Positions 1 to 9,352 of a stretch of 64,000 nucleotides of DNA are shown here, in pieces; the first letter of the stretch is position 1, and every line of letters begins with the position of its first letter. The notes beneath the pieces are model-generated. The model was not told the origin of the DNA, made no database searches, and was given only the letters and a program-made list of their open reading frames with translations. Both the position numbers and the translations under genes were made by a program. Source of the DNA: Myxococcus xanthus (GTDB taxonomy: Bacteria; Myxococcota; Myxococcia; Myxococcales; Myxococcaceae); contig NZ_CP017174.1 of assembly GCF_006402735.1 (NCBI RefSeq), positions 1,677,001-1,741,000 on the forward strand, written 5' to 3'.

Positions 1-1269
1 GAGGAAGAAGCCAGGGTGTGGCTCGACGAAGAGCGCATGGCGCTGCCCGTCGGCGTATTCGTCCGCGCGTTCCGTGGAGGCGCCCCGCTGCGTCAGGGAC
101 AGCTCGTAGGTCAGCTTGGCCGCGTGACGCCGCAGCAGCGTGAGGGCCTGGAAGGCGGCCAGTCGCACCGTGTCCCGCGCGGCCACGGTGGGCAGTCCCA
201 GGTAGCGCTTGAGCCACTCGGGGGACAGGAGCAGCCGTTCGAAGACGGCGGCGTGGGCCTCCGTCACGGACGCGTCGCCCAGCCGGCGCAGCTCCATGGG
301 CAGCGTGTCGGAGACGTGGGCGCGGTGCTGCGCGTGGCCCATCTCATGGAGCAGGCTGGCCAGCCCGTCGATGCCGCCGCGAGGCTGGAGCACCAGGCGG
401 ATGTCGTCCGGCACGCGCACCACGGCGACGAAGGGGCGCGGTGACTTGCCGGGCCGGGCCTCGTCGTCGATGCGGATGCGGCCTCCGGCGTTGGGCGTCA
501 GGCCCCACTCGCCCAGCCAGCGCACCACGGCGGGGAAGGCGTCCTCGCGCCGGAAGAGGCCGTCCATCCACGGGGCCTGGAGCGCGGCCTGCAAGTCATG
601 CCTGCGGGCCTCTCCGCCGGGCAATGGACGCAGCAGCGGGTCCACCTTCTTGAGGACGTAGGCGAGCACGTCGCGGTAGGCGTCCTCCGTGCGCGCGAGC
701 AGCTTCGCGGCGGACTCGGCCAGCTTGGCGAAGTCGATGCCGGTGACGTCCTGGCGCAGGGCGGGGTAGTTCTTCGCGCCCAACTGCTCCGCGGTGTGCA
801 GGGCCGCATCGCGCCGGTCGCCGTAACGGGTGCGGTTCTGCCAGAGGAACTCGCCGGTGGCACGCTCCAGCAGGGCGCGGCGGCCCCGGGCGGACTCGTG
901 GGGAATGCGGCCCAGCGCCTCGCCGAAGGAGTAGGTCTGGTCGTCCACCATCAGCCGAGCCTGGGCCTCCAGCGAGGCAATGGCCTCCACGTGACGGCCG
1001 GCGAGCGCGTCCTCGACGTGCGAGGCCACCAGCTCACGCACCAGTCGGATGCGGCGGACGGTGAGGGGCTCGTTCTTCGATTGGGCCTTGGCGAGCGCCT
1101 CGTTGGCGGCGGCGAAGGTGTCCGGAGACGACAGCTCGGGGAAGGAGGCGTGGAGCTGGCTGGGGGAAACATCCAGCGCGAGCCCGGCGCCTTGCCGGTA
1201 GTTCAGCGTGGCGAGCTCGGCGAGGAAGTCGTCCAGCCGCGTACGGACGGAGTGCAGGGGACGGTCCAT
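1..1269 (-). CDS. M3-like zinc metallopeptidase, 3' end cut by window
   Basis: This reading frame starts at the ATG whose complement lies at 1267-1269 and runs off the left edge of the window, giving about 423 residues with no stop. Near 320-348 it encodes HEMGHAQHRAH, which matches the HEXGH zinc-binding signature of M3 (thimet oligopeptidase/oligoendopeptidase) enzymes. The two His are expected to bind zinc and the Glu to act as the general base. The long helical N-terminal part also fits that fold. No signal peptide is visible, so a cytoplasmic role in peptide breakdown is likely. The missing C-terminus would hold the third zinc ligand, so activity and subfamily cannot be judged. The M3-like fold is well supported; the substrate is unknown. 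Confidence 0.75.
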   Translation of the reverse strand, partial: MDRPLHSVRTRLDDFLAELATLNYRQGAGLALDVSPSQLHASFPELSSPDTFAAANEALAKAQSKNEPLTVRRIRLVRELVASHVEDALAGRHVEAIASLEAQARLMVDDQTYSFGEALGRIPHESARGRRALLERATGEFLWQNRTRYGDRRDAALHTAEQLGAKNYPALRQDVTGIDFAKLAESAAKLLARTEDAYRDVLAYVLKKVDPLLRPLPGGEARRHDLQAALQAPWMDGLFRREDAFPAVVRWLGEWGLTPNAGGRIRIDDEARPGKSPRPFVAVVRVPDDIRLVLQPRGGIDGLASLLHEMGHAQHRAHVSDTLPMELRRLGDASVTEAHAAVFERLLLSPEWLKRYLGLPTVAARDTVRLAAFQALTLLRRHAAKLTYELSLTQRGASTERADEYADGQRHALFVEPHPGFFL

Positions 1270-1442
1270 GGGGGCGCGGAAGGTAACAGGAAGCGGGCGG
1301 CGCGAAAGGGCGATGCGCGCGTAGAGTGCCGCCGCATGACATCTGCGGTGGACACAGGGATGGGGGGCGGCGTGCCGGAGCACGTGGCGCATGGCGCGGG
1401 CTCGTACGCTGAGGCTGTCCGCCCGGTGGGCGAGGTGGCGGC

Positions 1443-2387
1443 ATGAAGCGCCGGACGTTCCGGGTGGAAGGGGCGCTGGTGGGGAAGGCCGTGGCCCGCG
1501 CGGTCGCGGATGAATTGGGGCTGCCCGAGCCGGGGGCCCGGGGGCTGGTGGAGGTGGGCGCCGTCTACGTGGCGGGCAAGCGGAGCCGGGATGCGAATGC
1601 GCGGCTGACGGCCGGGCAGGTGGTGACGGTGGTGCTGGAGGAGGGCGGGCAGAGCCCTCTATCCGAGGCGCCCCCCGCGCCCGAGCTGCGTGTGCTGTAT
1701 GAGGACGCGGACGTCATCGCCGTGGACAAGCCGGCCGGTGTGTCCGCGCAGCCCACCGAGGGGCGCGTGGGAGACAGCCTGGTGGACCTGGTGGGGGCGA
1801 AGCTGGGACGCCCCGCGGGGTTGGTGCACCGCCTGGACCGGGAGACGTCCGGCGTGACGGTGTTCGGGAAGACGGCGGAGGCCACGTCGGCGCTGGCGGC
1901 CGAGTTCCGGGAGGGACGGGCGCGAAAGCGCTACGTCGCGGCCACCGGGCCGGGTTTGCCCCCGTCGGGCACGGTGGACCTGCCGTTGTCCAAGGACCCG
2001 TCGCGCCCTGGCCGCTGGCGGGCGACTCGGGCGGCCAATGGCGTGCCCGCGCTGACGGACTTCCACACGCTGTCTTCGGGGCCTGCGTTCTGTGTCGTCG
2101 AGCTGCTGCCGCACACGGGCCGCACGCATCAGCTCCGCGCGCACCTGACGGCGCTGGGCGCTCCGATTCTGGGGGACGCGCGCTACGGCGGCGCGGCCCG
2201 GGCGGAAGGCGTGGAGGCCGCGCGGTGCTTGCTGCATGCCCAGGCGCTGGAGCTGGGACATCCGCGCACGGGCACGCTGCTGCGCATCGAGGCGCCGGTG
2301 CCGGAGGACTTGATGCGGTTCTTCCTGGCCGCCGGCGTCCTGGCGCCCTCGGGAGCCATTCGCGGCGCGGGCTCCAGGGCGGAGTGA
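1443..2387 (+). CDS. RluA-family RNA pseudouridine synthase
   Basis: The 314-residue product isomerises uridine to pseudouridine in RNA. An S4-like RNA-binding segment occupies about residues 15-70 (it includes VAGKRSRDANARL), and the RluA catalytic core follows. The core carries the signature HRLDRETSG around residue 124, whose Asp is the catalytic nucleophile of the family, and the later GRTHQLRAHL motif. Length is typical for RluC/RluD-type enzymes. The target could be 23S rRNA or tRNA and cannot be decided by eye. The ATG overlaps the stop of a 36-codon upstream reading frame (1336-1446) by four bases. The gene ends only a few bases before the convergent glycosyltransferase gene. Family assignment is secure; the RluC/RluD/RluA subtype is not. 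Confidence 0.9.
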   Translation: MKRRTFRVEGALVGKAVARAVADELGLPEPGARGLVEVGAVYVAGKRSRDANARLTAGQVVTVVLEEGGQSPLSEAPPAPELRVLYEDADVIAVDKPAGVSAQPTEGRVGDSLVDLVGAKLGRPAGLVHRLDRETSGVTVFGKTAEATSALAAEFREGRARKRYVAATGPGLPPSGTVDLPLSKDPSRPGRWRATRAANGVPALTDFHTLSSGPAFCVVELLPHTGRTHQLRAHLTALGAPILGDARYGGAARAEGVEAARCLLHAQALELGHPRTGTLLRIEAPVPEDLMRFFLAAGVLAPSGAIRGAGSRAE

Positions 2388-2391
2388 GTTC

Positions 2392-3411
2392 TCACGCCGC
2401 GCAGGTGAAGTCGCGGCCCTCCACCCAGCCCCAGCCGATGAGGTCCTCGCGAATCTCCGCGCGGGCCCAGCGGACGCCCACGCACACCAGCAGGTGTCCA
2501 TCTCCAGGAGCGCCGAGCTCCTGGGGAGAGATGACCGGGATGCCATGGATGTGCGTGCCCACCTTGCGAGGGTGGACCTCCACGTAGCGCCGCACGCGGG
2601 CGCCTTCCTGGTGGAGGAAGTACGTCAGCGTCTTGCCGCTCGGGCCCGCGCCCCACACCGTGCAGGGGCGCCCGTCCGCCAGGGGACCGCGGCCTCGTGT
2701 CAGGTAGCGGGCCTTCGTCCACATGAAGCGCTTGCGGGCATAGCGCGGGTCCGTGCGCGTCATCCGTCCGTCGCTGTCGCGCCATCGGAGCAATACCTCG
2801 GGCAGGTTGCGCAGGGCGAAGCCTTGGTCCAGCAGCTCCAGCCACAGCGCGTAGTCCTCCGGGAAGTCGCCGTCCTTCCAGCCTCCCGCGGCCATCAGGG
2901 CGTCCCGGCGCAGGCAGACGGAGGGGTGGCACAGGGGGCTTTCGATGAAGCGCTCCCGGTCGAGTTGCTCGGCGGAGGTCAGCCCGTTGATCCACGTGGC
3001 GTAGGTCTGGAGCGAGGGGCTCACGGGGTGGTCATCCCGGAACACCTCCACGGCCGTGCCCACGCCGGCCAGCTTGGGTTCCGCCTCCAGGGTGGTGAGG
3101 CTCGCCTCCAGGCGTTGGGGCAGGGCTTCGTCATCCGCGTCCATCCGGGCCACGTAGGGAGAGGTGGCTTCCCCCAGCGCCAGGTTCAGCGCCGCCACCA
3201 GGCCTCGGCCCCGGCCGTCAAGGACTTCCACGCGGGAGTCGCTCGCCGCCAGGTCGGTCAGCACTTCGCGCGTACCGTCCGTGGAGCCGTCATCCACCGC
3301 GAGCACACGGAGGTCGCGGAAGGTGCCCGTCAAGAGGCTGCGGACGGCGCGGGCCACGGTGGCTTCGGCGTTTCGCGCGGGGAGGAGGACAGTAACAGCC
3401 GGAACGGGCAT
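2392..3411 (-). CDS. GT2 glycosyltransferase with C-terminal Rossmann-like domain
   Basis: This 339-residue protein starts at the ATG at 3411; the open frame extends further upstream but that would run into the divergent gene. The N-terminal GT-A domain has the typical family 2 opening (VTVLLPARNAEATV), the VDDGSTDGT loop for nucleotide-sugar binding, and a metal-binding MDADDEA (DxD) near residue 95. It should transfer a sugar from a nucleotide-sugar donor to a polysaccharide, lipid or protein acceptor in the cytoplasm. From about residue 240 there is a second domain beginning VWGAGPSGKTL, which reads like a Rossmann nucleotide-binding loop and resembles PglD-type N-terminal domains. No membrane segment is seen. 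Donor and acceptor are unknown. It is divergently transcribed from the large TPR gene with only 24 bases between the starts. Confidence 0.85.
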   Translation of the reverse strand: MPVPAVTVLLPARNAEATVARAVRSLLTGTFRDLRVLAVDDGSTDGTREVLTDLAASDSRVEVLDGRGRGLVAALNLALGEATSPYVARMDADDEALPQRLEASLTTLEAEPKLAGVGTAVEVFRDDHPVSPSLQTYATWINGLTSAEQLDRERFIESPLCHPSVCLRRDALMAAGGWKDGDFPEDYALWLELLDQGFALRNLPEVLLRWRDSDGRMTRTDPRYARKRFMWTKARYLTRGRGPLADGRPCTVWGAGPSGKTLTYFLHQEGARVRRYVEVHPRKVGTHIHGIPVISPQELGAPGDGHLLVCVGVRWARAEIREDLIGWGWVEGRDFTCAA

Positions 3412-3435
3412 CGTTGTGTGTAGACTGCCGCACCC

Positions 3436-6400
3436 ATGGGTGGCGTGAGAAACGGCAAGAACGCCGGCACGCCGGAGCCCGCAGCGGTCCGACAGGAGGC
3501 GCTGCAGCCCGGCGCGTCCGACGTCAAGCCCGCGGAGGATGTCAGCGACGTGGTGGACCGGCACTTCCGGTCCGCGGCCCGGCAGTTGCGAGAGGGCTCC
3601 GCCGCGCGCGCGTTCGGAGAGCTTGCGCGCGCCAGCCGGACCCTCCCGATGACGCCGCGCCTGGCCGCCGGGATTGTGCGCATGGCGCTGCTGGCGGGCA
3701 CCGAGGCGGCGGCCATCACCCTGCTGGAGGTGGCGCCTACGGTGGTCTCCAGCAGGCGCGCGGTCCGGCGTCAGCTCGCGCGGGTACTGCGACGGGTGGA
3801 CCAACTGCCGCGTGCCGCCGCCGCGCTCGAAGCCCTCCTGGTGGAATGGCCCGAGGACCGGCGTGCCCAGCGCGTGCTCCAGGTGCTGCGTGCGCGCATC
3901 GAGGGCAAGGTGTTGCCCGACGCTGGTGCGAGCGCCCCGAAGGTTGATGAGGACGAGCAGGGTGTGCTGGCACAGCTCCCCGCGCGGAAGGAAGGCGCGC
4001 AGGCCGCGGCCTCTTGGGAGAACGACGACGGCGTCTACCTCATCGAAACGGTGGTGGGGCCGCCGCTTTCTGCCAGGACGGCCTCGGCGTCGGCTTCCAC
4101 GGTAGGTGCGACGGAGGCACGTTCGCAGTCGTTGGCGTCGCAGCGCCCGGAGACTGGTGGAGGAGCGCCAGCGGCCGCGTCACCCGAGCGCGGCGCGGAA
4201 GGGCTTCAGGCGGAGGTTCCGCCCGTCTCGGAACAACGTGGGCCCGTGTCGAGTTCGGTCCCGCCGCCTGGGCCTGACGTGAGCGCGACGACTTCGTCCA
4301 AGGTGGGCGAGGCGCCGCCCGATGCCGATGCGCGTATGCCTCAAATAGCCACGATGGATGCCGAGGCGCCTGTCGCGTCTGTCGTGAGCTCGCTCTCGCA
4401 CGTGGCGGAGTTGTCCCCCGTGGTGCCTGCCGCGAGCCCGCAGAAGCGCGCGGCGGAGCTGCCTGCAACAGCCCCGTCGCCAGTGGCGCCCCGTACCAAG
4501 GGGCGCAAGAGCGCGACGGAACTGCCCGCAGTGACGTCACCCGTGAAGACGCCACCCACTGAATCGCTCAAGACGGTGTTGGAGATGCCGGCGGTGGAGT
4601 TGCCAGCGGTGACTCCTCGCGGTGCCTCTGCTCCCGAAGCACCCAGGACCGTCGTGGAAATGCCGGCGGTGGTTGTGCCACCGGGGGGATTTGACTTCGA
4701 GGCGCGCAAGACAGAAGTGGAGATGCCCGCCCTGGGGGACGCCGCCGTGCCCCCGTCTTCAGGTGCGGTCAAAACGTTCGTCCCGGGGCGCGCGCCACTG
4801 TCCGTGCCTTGGGCCGATGCCCCAGACGACGACGCTGCCGCACCCGCGTCGGTCGCCCGCGAAGTACCGCCGGCACCGCGTCCTGCCAGAGCCACCTTCG
4901 ACGACGCCGACGAAAGTGAAGTCACTTCGGAGGCACAGCCCTTTCTCGGCGGCGCTGCCGCATCGAGTCCGCCACCGCGCCAGCAGGCTCCTGCCTCCTC
5001 GAAGAGCGAGCGACGGAAGCCCCCGCCTCCGTCAGAGGTTCTGCCACCTCCAGCCCCCCCCAGTGCCGCACCCGCGCCGGATGCCCGCTCCGGCACCATG
5101 GAGGTGTCGTTGGCGGAGCTGGAGGCCGCGCTCGCCTCGGCTTCTGGCGATGCACCGAACAAGAAAGGCCGCGCTTTCGAGGCGAGCGCGGGGCTTCCTG
5201 GAGAAGACACCGAGGAGCTGACCCGCTCGCAGAAGGTCGAGGCCCAGCTCATCGCTCGACGGGCCTGGGCCGAACTGGCTCAGCTCTACCTCAAGCGGGC
5301 GGACCGGGCGAAGGACGCGTCCCTGCGCGCCGATGCGTTGGCGCGTCTCGCGGAGCTGATGGAGAACGAGCTCCACGACCCCGCGGGCGCCGCGCGCATG
5401 TACCGGGAAATCGTGGAGCTGACGGGGGACCGCGCCGCGCTTCGAGATCAGGTGCGGTTGCTCGCCGCGAGAGGGGACGCGTCCCTTGTGCGCCGTGCGT
5501 TGGACGAGGCCATCCGGCGCGCGCCCGCTGGCCGCGCACGCGCGGGGGCTCTGCTCACGCGGGGCGAGCGCTGGCTCCACATGGGCGAGCTGAAGAAGGC
5601 TCGCGCGGACTTCGAGGCGGCGGAGTCCTCCTCGCCAGGCCTGCTTCCCGTGCTCGCGGGGATGCTCTGCTGCGTGTCGGACGCGGAACGGCCCGCCATC
5701 GCGGAACGGCTCCGGGTGGCACTGGCGGGGGCACCTCGCCGCGCGCCGGACCGTGTGGAAGCGCTGCGCGTCCTGGCCCAGGTCGCGGAGGAGTCGCTGA
5801 GCGATTTGCGGCTCGCGCAGTGGGCCTGGAGTGAGGTGCTCACGGAGAGTCCCGACAGTGAGCAGGCACGCGTACAGCTCACGATACTGACGCGAAAGCT
5901 CGGCGACACGACGGTGCTCAGCCGGCTTCTGCGTGCTCAGCTCGCCCGCGAATCCCGAGGGCCCGCCGCGCGTCAGGCCCGGCTGGAGCTGGTCGCCACG
6001 TTGGATGCCCAGGGCGACGCCGATGCCGCGCTCGATGAGTTGCGTCAGGCCGTGCGCTACGAGCCGGGCCACAAGGAAGCGTGGCTGATGCTCGTGGAGC
6101 GTCTCCTCGAACGCGACCACTTGGGCGAGGCGGCTTGGGCCCTGGAGCACGCGGCCACCGCCATGGACGACGAGGCGGAGCGGGAGCGCACCTGGGACCG
6201 GCTCGCGCGTTTGTGGCGCGAGGTGATGGGCAATCCCGAGCGCGCGCAAGTCTACGCCCGTCGGGCGGAGGGAATCCGGCAGGCACGAGCAGAGCGTGAA
6301 GAGCCGCCTCCCGAGCCGCCGCGCTCCGCGGTCCCTCGCCGTGAGTCGAGCGGCCCCCGTGCGCCACTCATCGCGGCGCCCCCGGTGCTGACGCAAGCAT

Positions 6401-8442
6401 CCGCGAACCTCCAGAGCCTGGCCAAGGAGGAGACGCCCACCACGGACATCGGGGTTGCCCCATCCGCGCCTGAAAGCGTGGTGCCGGCCCTCGATGAAGC
6501 TGGGAGAGATTCTCCGGGCGCCGCGGTGGAGCAGGGCCGCAAGGCCTCGCCGGAGCCCGTTTCTTCGAAGCGGAAGGGGAAGCGGGAGGCCCGTTCCGAC
6601 CGCGAGGCCCTGTCTGGAATGGACGCCGGGGCGCAAGGCGAGCGGTCCACGGAAGCGCCAGTGCGAGGTGAGTCGCGTGCGCTGGCCCCGGATGCATCGC
6701 TTCCCAAGGGCGCGGCGCGCACTGCCGCAGCTTCCGTGCGAGGGGAGGGACGTTCCGCGGCCTCACCCTCGCGGGGGTCCCCCGCTTTGGCGGATGCTTC
6801 CTCGGCTCCCCAGCCCAAGGCGGCGGCCCGCGCCGCTGTGGCCCCGGCGGATGCTTCCGCTGCGCCTCAGCCCAGGGGTGACGCTCGCGCCGCTGCAACC
6901 TCCGCTGACGTGCTTCCCAAGGGCGAGGCACGCGCCACCGTCTCGCCAGCGCAAAGTGAACCGCGCGTTCCAGTGGAAGCCTTCGCCGCATCGCCACCCA
7001 AGGCAGAAGCACGTGCGCCCGCGTCGTCCCCCAGGGGCGAGGCCCGTAACCCGCCTTCATCCCCGGGCAACACAGCGGCCCCGCAGCCACGCGCTCCCGC
7101 TGAGTCCGCGGACGCCGCCGTCTCCCCCAAGGCGCCGGCTGCTCAACGCTCCCCCGCGTCCTCGCGCGGAGACAAGGCCGCGCCACGCGTCGCCGCGTCC
7201 GGAAGCGAAGCGGAGCAAGGGCCCGCTTCTCGCGACGCGGAGGCCCGAGCACGTCGTCCGCGGGCCACCGACCTCATCACGGGCGAGGTCGTGGACCTCG
7301 GTGACGCTCCCGTTCCGGAGACCCGCGTCATCTCCTGGGAAGCGCCACCCGGCCGGATGGACCCGGTGCGCCGCGTCGTCCGCGCGCGTCCGGAGGGCAC
7401 GGTTTCCGCCCCGGCGCCGGGCCGCACGTTCATCGCGAAGCCTCCCGCGGCGCCCGAGCCTCCTCGGCCTGTCCCCGGCGTCATGGACCCGCGCGAATCA
7501 CCCGCGCCCGCCTATGCGCCATCACCGGACACCGAGCCCGATGCCTTCCGGCACATCCGAGAGCGCCCACTCGACGCGCAGCCCTATCGACTCCTCGCCG
7601 AGTACTTCGACCAGCGAGGAGACCCGGCGCGTGCCTCGCTCATGCGCGAAATCGCCGACGCGCTCGATGGGCTCGAAACTCCCGCGCCGCGCGGCCAGCG
7701 TCCACCGCTGACCTCCGACGAGCGCGCCGGCCTGCGTCACCCCGGTCTGCGCACGCCCTCGGGCGAGCTGCTGGCCTGCACCGGAATCGCGCTCTGCCGC
7801 CTGTTCCCAGCGGAGGGCCGCGCCGCTGGTTCCTCGGAGCTGCTGCGCGCCACCGCGGGCCCCTGTGCGCCCTCCGTGCTCGACGCGCTGCACACCGCCG
7901 CGCGGATGCTGGACGTCCACCTGCCCGAGCTCGTGCTCGCCGAGGACGACGGCCCGCCCTTCACCGCCGTGCACGCGGGCCATCCGCGCCTCCTCGTGGG
8001 CCGGCTCCTGCTGCGTGAGCCCATGCCGCTCCCGGAGCTGCGCTTCCACGTGGGCCGCGCCTTGCTGTCCCTGTCGCCGGACCTGCTCGCGCTCCGGGCC
8101 CTCAAGGGGGGCCAGCTCCTCCGCGCCCTGGCGCTGCTGGCCACCGTGCTGAAGGACCCGCGTGCCTCCGGAGCCGAGGCCCGCGTGGTGCGCGAGTCCC
8201 TCTCGCCGCGCGCCCTGGAGCGCGCCATGGCCTTGCTGGAGCCCGGCACCCAGAACTTCAAGGCTTCGGCGCTCGCAGATGCCGCGCGGGATTCCGCCAA
8301 CCGCGCGGGCCTGGTGGCCTGCGGAAGCATTGGCCCCGCGCTGTCCGTCCTGCGGACCCGCCGGGGCAACGAGGCGGAGCTGGTGGAGCTGCTGCGCTTC
8401 GCCGCGTCGGAGCGCTACCTGCCGCTCCGGGCGCCGCGCTGA
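3436..8442 (+). CDS. Very large TPR protein with low-complexity linkers
   Basis: I do not recognise a named gene. The 1668 residues fall into parts. A helical, TPR-like N-terminus spans about 25-165. A long Pro/Ala/Ser/Glu-rich linker (170-590) contains several copies of an E-(L/M)-P-A motif. A helical TPR-like array spans about 595-955 (for example the segment ending in LRQAVRYEPGHKEAW). A second low-complexity linker (960-1350) has repeated P-(K/R)-G-(E/D)-A-R-A units. The C-terminal helical domain (about 1365-1668) matches no family I know. There is no signal peptide or clear membrane segment, so it is probably cytoplasmic. The architecture suggests a scaffold with protein-binding modules joined by flexible tethers; that role is inferred. 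It ends one base before the stop of the convergent outer-membrane protein gene. Confidence 0.8.
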   Translation: MGGVRNGKNAGTPEPAAVRQEALQPGASDVKPAEDVSDVVDRHFRSAARQLREGSAARAFGELARASRTLPMTPRLAAGIVRMALLAGTEAAAITLLEVAPTVVSSRRAVRRQLARVLRRVDQLPRAAAALEALLVEWPEDRRAQRVLQVLRARIEGKVLPDAGASAPKVDEDEQGVLAQLPARKEGAQAAASWENDDGVYLIETVVGPPLSARTASASASTVGATEARSQSLASQRPETGGGAPAAASPERGAEGLQAEVPPVSEQRGPVSSSVPPPGPDVSATTSSKVGEAPPDADARMPQIATMDAEAPVASVVSSLSHVAELSPVVPAASPQKRAAELPATAPSPVAPRTKGRKSATELPAVTSPVKTPPTESLKTVLEMPAVELPAVTPRGASAPEAPRTVVEMPAVVVPPGGFDFEARKTEVEMPALGDAAVPPSSGAVKTFVPGRAPLSVPWADAPDDDAAAPASVAREVPPAPRPARATFDDADESEVTSEAQPFLGGAAASSPPPRQQAPASSKSERRKPPPPSEVLPPPAPPSAAPAPDARSGTMEVSLAELEAALASASGDAPNKKGRAFEASAGLPGEDTEELTRSQKVEAQLIARRAWAELAQLYLKRADRAKDASLRADALARLAELMENELHDPAGAARMYREIVELTGDRAALRDQVRLLAARGDASLVRRALDEAIRRAPAGRARAGALLTRGERWLHMGELKKARADFEAAESSSPGLLPVLAGMLCCVSDAERPAIAERLRVALAGAPRRAPDRVEALRVLAQVAEESLSDLRLAQWAWSEVLTESPDSEQARVQLTILTRKLGDTTVLSRLLRAQLARESRGPAARQARLELVATLDAQGDADAALDELRQAVRYEPGHKEAWLMLVERLLERDHLGEAAWALEHAATAMDDEAERERTWDRLARLWREVMGNPERAQVYARRAEGIRQARAEREEPPPEPPRSAVPRRESSGPRAPLIAAPPVLTQASANLQSLAKEETPTTDIGVAPSAPESVVPALDEAGRDSPGAAVEQGRKASPEPVSSKRKGKREARSDREALSGMDAGAQGERSTEAPVRGESRALAPDASLPKGAARTAAASVRGEGRSAASPSRGSPALADASSAPQPKAAARAAVAPADASAAPQPRGDARAAATSADVLPKGEARATVSPAQSEPRVPVEAFAASPPKAEARAPASSPRGEARNPPSSPGNTAAPQPRAPAESADAAVSPKAPAAQRSPASSRGDKAAPRVAASGSEAEQGPASRDAEARARRPRATDLITGEVVDLGDAPVPETRVISWEAPPGRMDPVRRVVRARPEGTVSAPAPGRTFIAKPPAAPEPPRPVPGVMDPRESPAPAYAPSPDTEPDAFRHIRERPLDAQPYRLLAEYFDQRGDPARASLMREIADALDGLETPAPRGQRPPLTSDERAGLRHPGLRTPSGELLACTGIALCRLFPAEGRAAGSSELLRATAGPCAPSVLDALHTAARMLDVHLPELVLAEDDGPPFTAVHAGHPRLLVGRLLLREPMPLPELRFHVGRALLSLSPDLLALRALKGGQLLRALALLATVLKDPRASGAEARVVRESLSPRALERAMALLEPGTQNFKASALADAARDSANRAGLVACGSIGPALSVLRTRRGNEAELVELLRFAASERYLPLRAPR

Positions 8443-8443
8443 C

Positions 8444-9292
8444 TCAGTTCGTGTTCAGCTTGATGGTGAGCGCCAGCATGCGCCCCTTGGGGCCGCCCAG
8501 GTCGTGGCGGTAGCCGAAGTCCAGGCCGCCTCCGCCCTCGGACATGAAGCCGAGCCCCGTGCTGATTTGCGACGTCCGCGTGAAGCCGTCGTAGGAGTAG
8601 CCCGCGCGCACCGGGAACAGCTCGCCCAGGATGTACTCCAGACCGCCGTGGTACGTGAACGTCTTGGTGTCGTTTGTCGTGAAGTCCGCGCGCACGTCGC
8701 CTGCGAGCGTCAGCAGCCCCGTCATCACCCCGACGTGCGCCGAGTAGTAGCGCGTCAGCTCCTCATTGCCAGTGTCCACGATGTTGTGCGCGGAGAAGCC
8801 CGCCATCAGTGACGGCGATAGCCGGAGTATCAGGCCCGCGTCGCCGGTGACGGAGTTGGCGAACCGCGACTGGCCGCTCATGCGCAGATAACGCACCGTG
8901 GCGCCGAGCATGAGCGCCTGACTGATGGGCAGTCCCACGCCCATCGAGCTGAGGTGGGCGCTGGCACGCGCGCCGCCGCGCCCCACGCTCACCCAGTGGT
9001 AGTCCACGCCCATCCCCAGGCGGCTCGTGGCGGCGTCGATGACGGAGACGCCCAGCAACCCTTCCTTCTGCCGCGTATCCCACGCGCCGGTGCCTTCAAC
9101 CCGGTAGGACGGGTAGAGGACCATCGCCGCTGGATTGCCCATGATGGCATCCGTGCCCAGCCCCAGGGCCCGGTAGGCGCCGCCCATGCCATAGGCGCGT
9201 GCGCTCATGACATCGCGAAGGTCCTCGGCGGGCTGCGCCAGAGCGGTAGTGGACACACAAAGGGCAATCAGCACCAGGGCGCGGAGCAACAT
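8444..9292 (-). CDS. Outer-membrane beta-barrel protein, PorV/FadL-like
   Basis: The 282-residue protein begins with a signal peptide (hydrophobic stretch LRALVLIALCVSTTALA, likely cut before QPAED). The mature part starts with MSARAYGMGGAYRALG and an NPAAM turn, a pattern seen in PorV/PorQ/FadL-like barrels. Alternating hydrophobic residues and Gly-rich turns continue to an end in LALTIKLNTN, as expected for transmembrane beta strands. It therefore probably sits in the outer membrane. The specific cargo or function is unknown. It is transcribed toward the TPR gene and divergent from galU, with about 60 bases between the two starts. A UPF0164-like family assignment is possible. Barrel and signal peptide are well supported; function is not. 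Confidence 0.75.
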   Translation of the reverse strand: MLLRALVLIALCVSTTALAQPAEDLRDVMSARAYGMGGAYRALGLGTDAIMGNPAAMVLYPSYRVEGTGAWDTRQKEGLLGVSVIDAATSRLGMGVDYHWVSVGRGGARASAHLSSMGVGLPISQALMLGATVRYLRMSGQSRFANSVTGDAGLILRLSPSLMAGFSAHNIVDTGNEELTRYYSAHVGVMTGLLTLAGDVRADFTTNDTKTFTYHGGLEYILGELFPVRAGYSYDGFTRTSQISTGLGFMSEGGGGLDFGYRHDLGGPKGRMLALTIKLNTN

Positions 9293-9352
9293 GACAAGTC
9301 CATCCTATCCGGCTTGATGGGGTCAGGGGCCATCAATAGATTCCCAGCCCTC

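Noticed and set aside
598-1446. A 282-codon plus-strand frame across the peptidase start.
   Set aside because: Antisense to a gene with an intact HEXGH motif; only its last 36 codons could be independent, listed as a weak finding.
3412-3804. N-terminal extension of the glycosyltransferase by about 130 residues.
   Set aside because: The extension would cover the divergent gene's start and has no domain; the GT2 fold begins right at the ATG at 3411.
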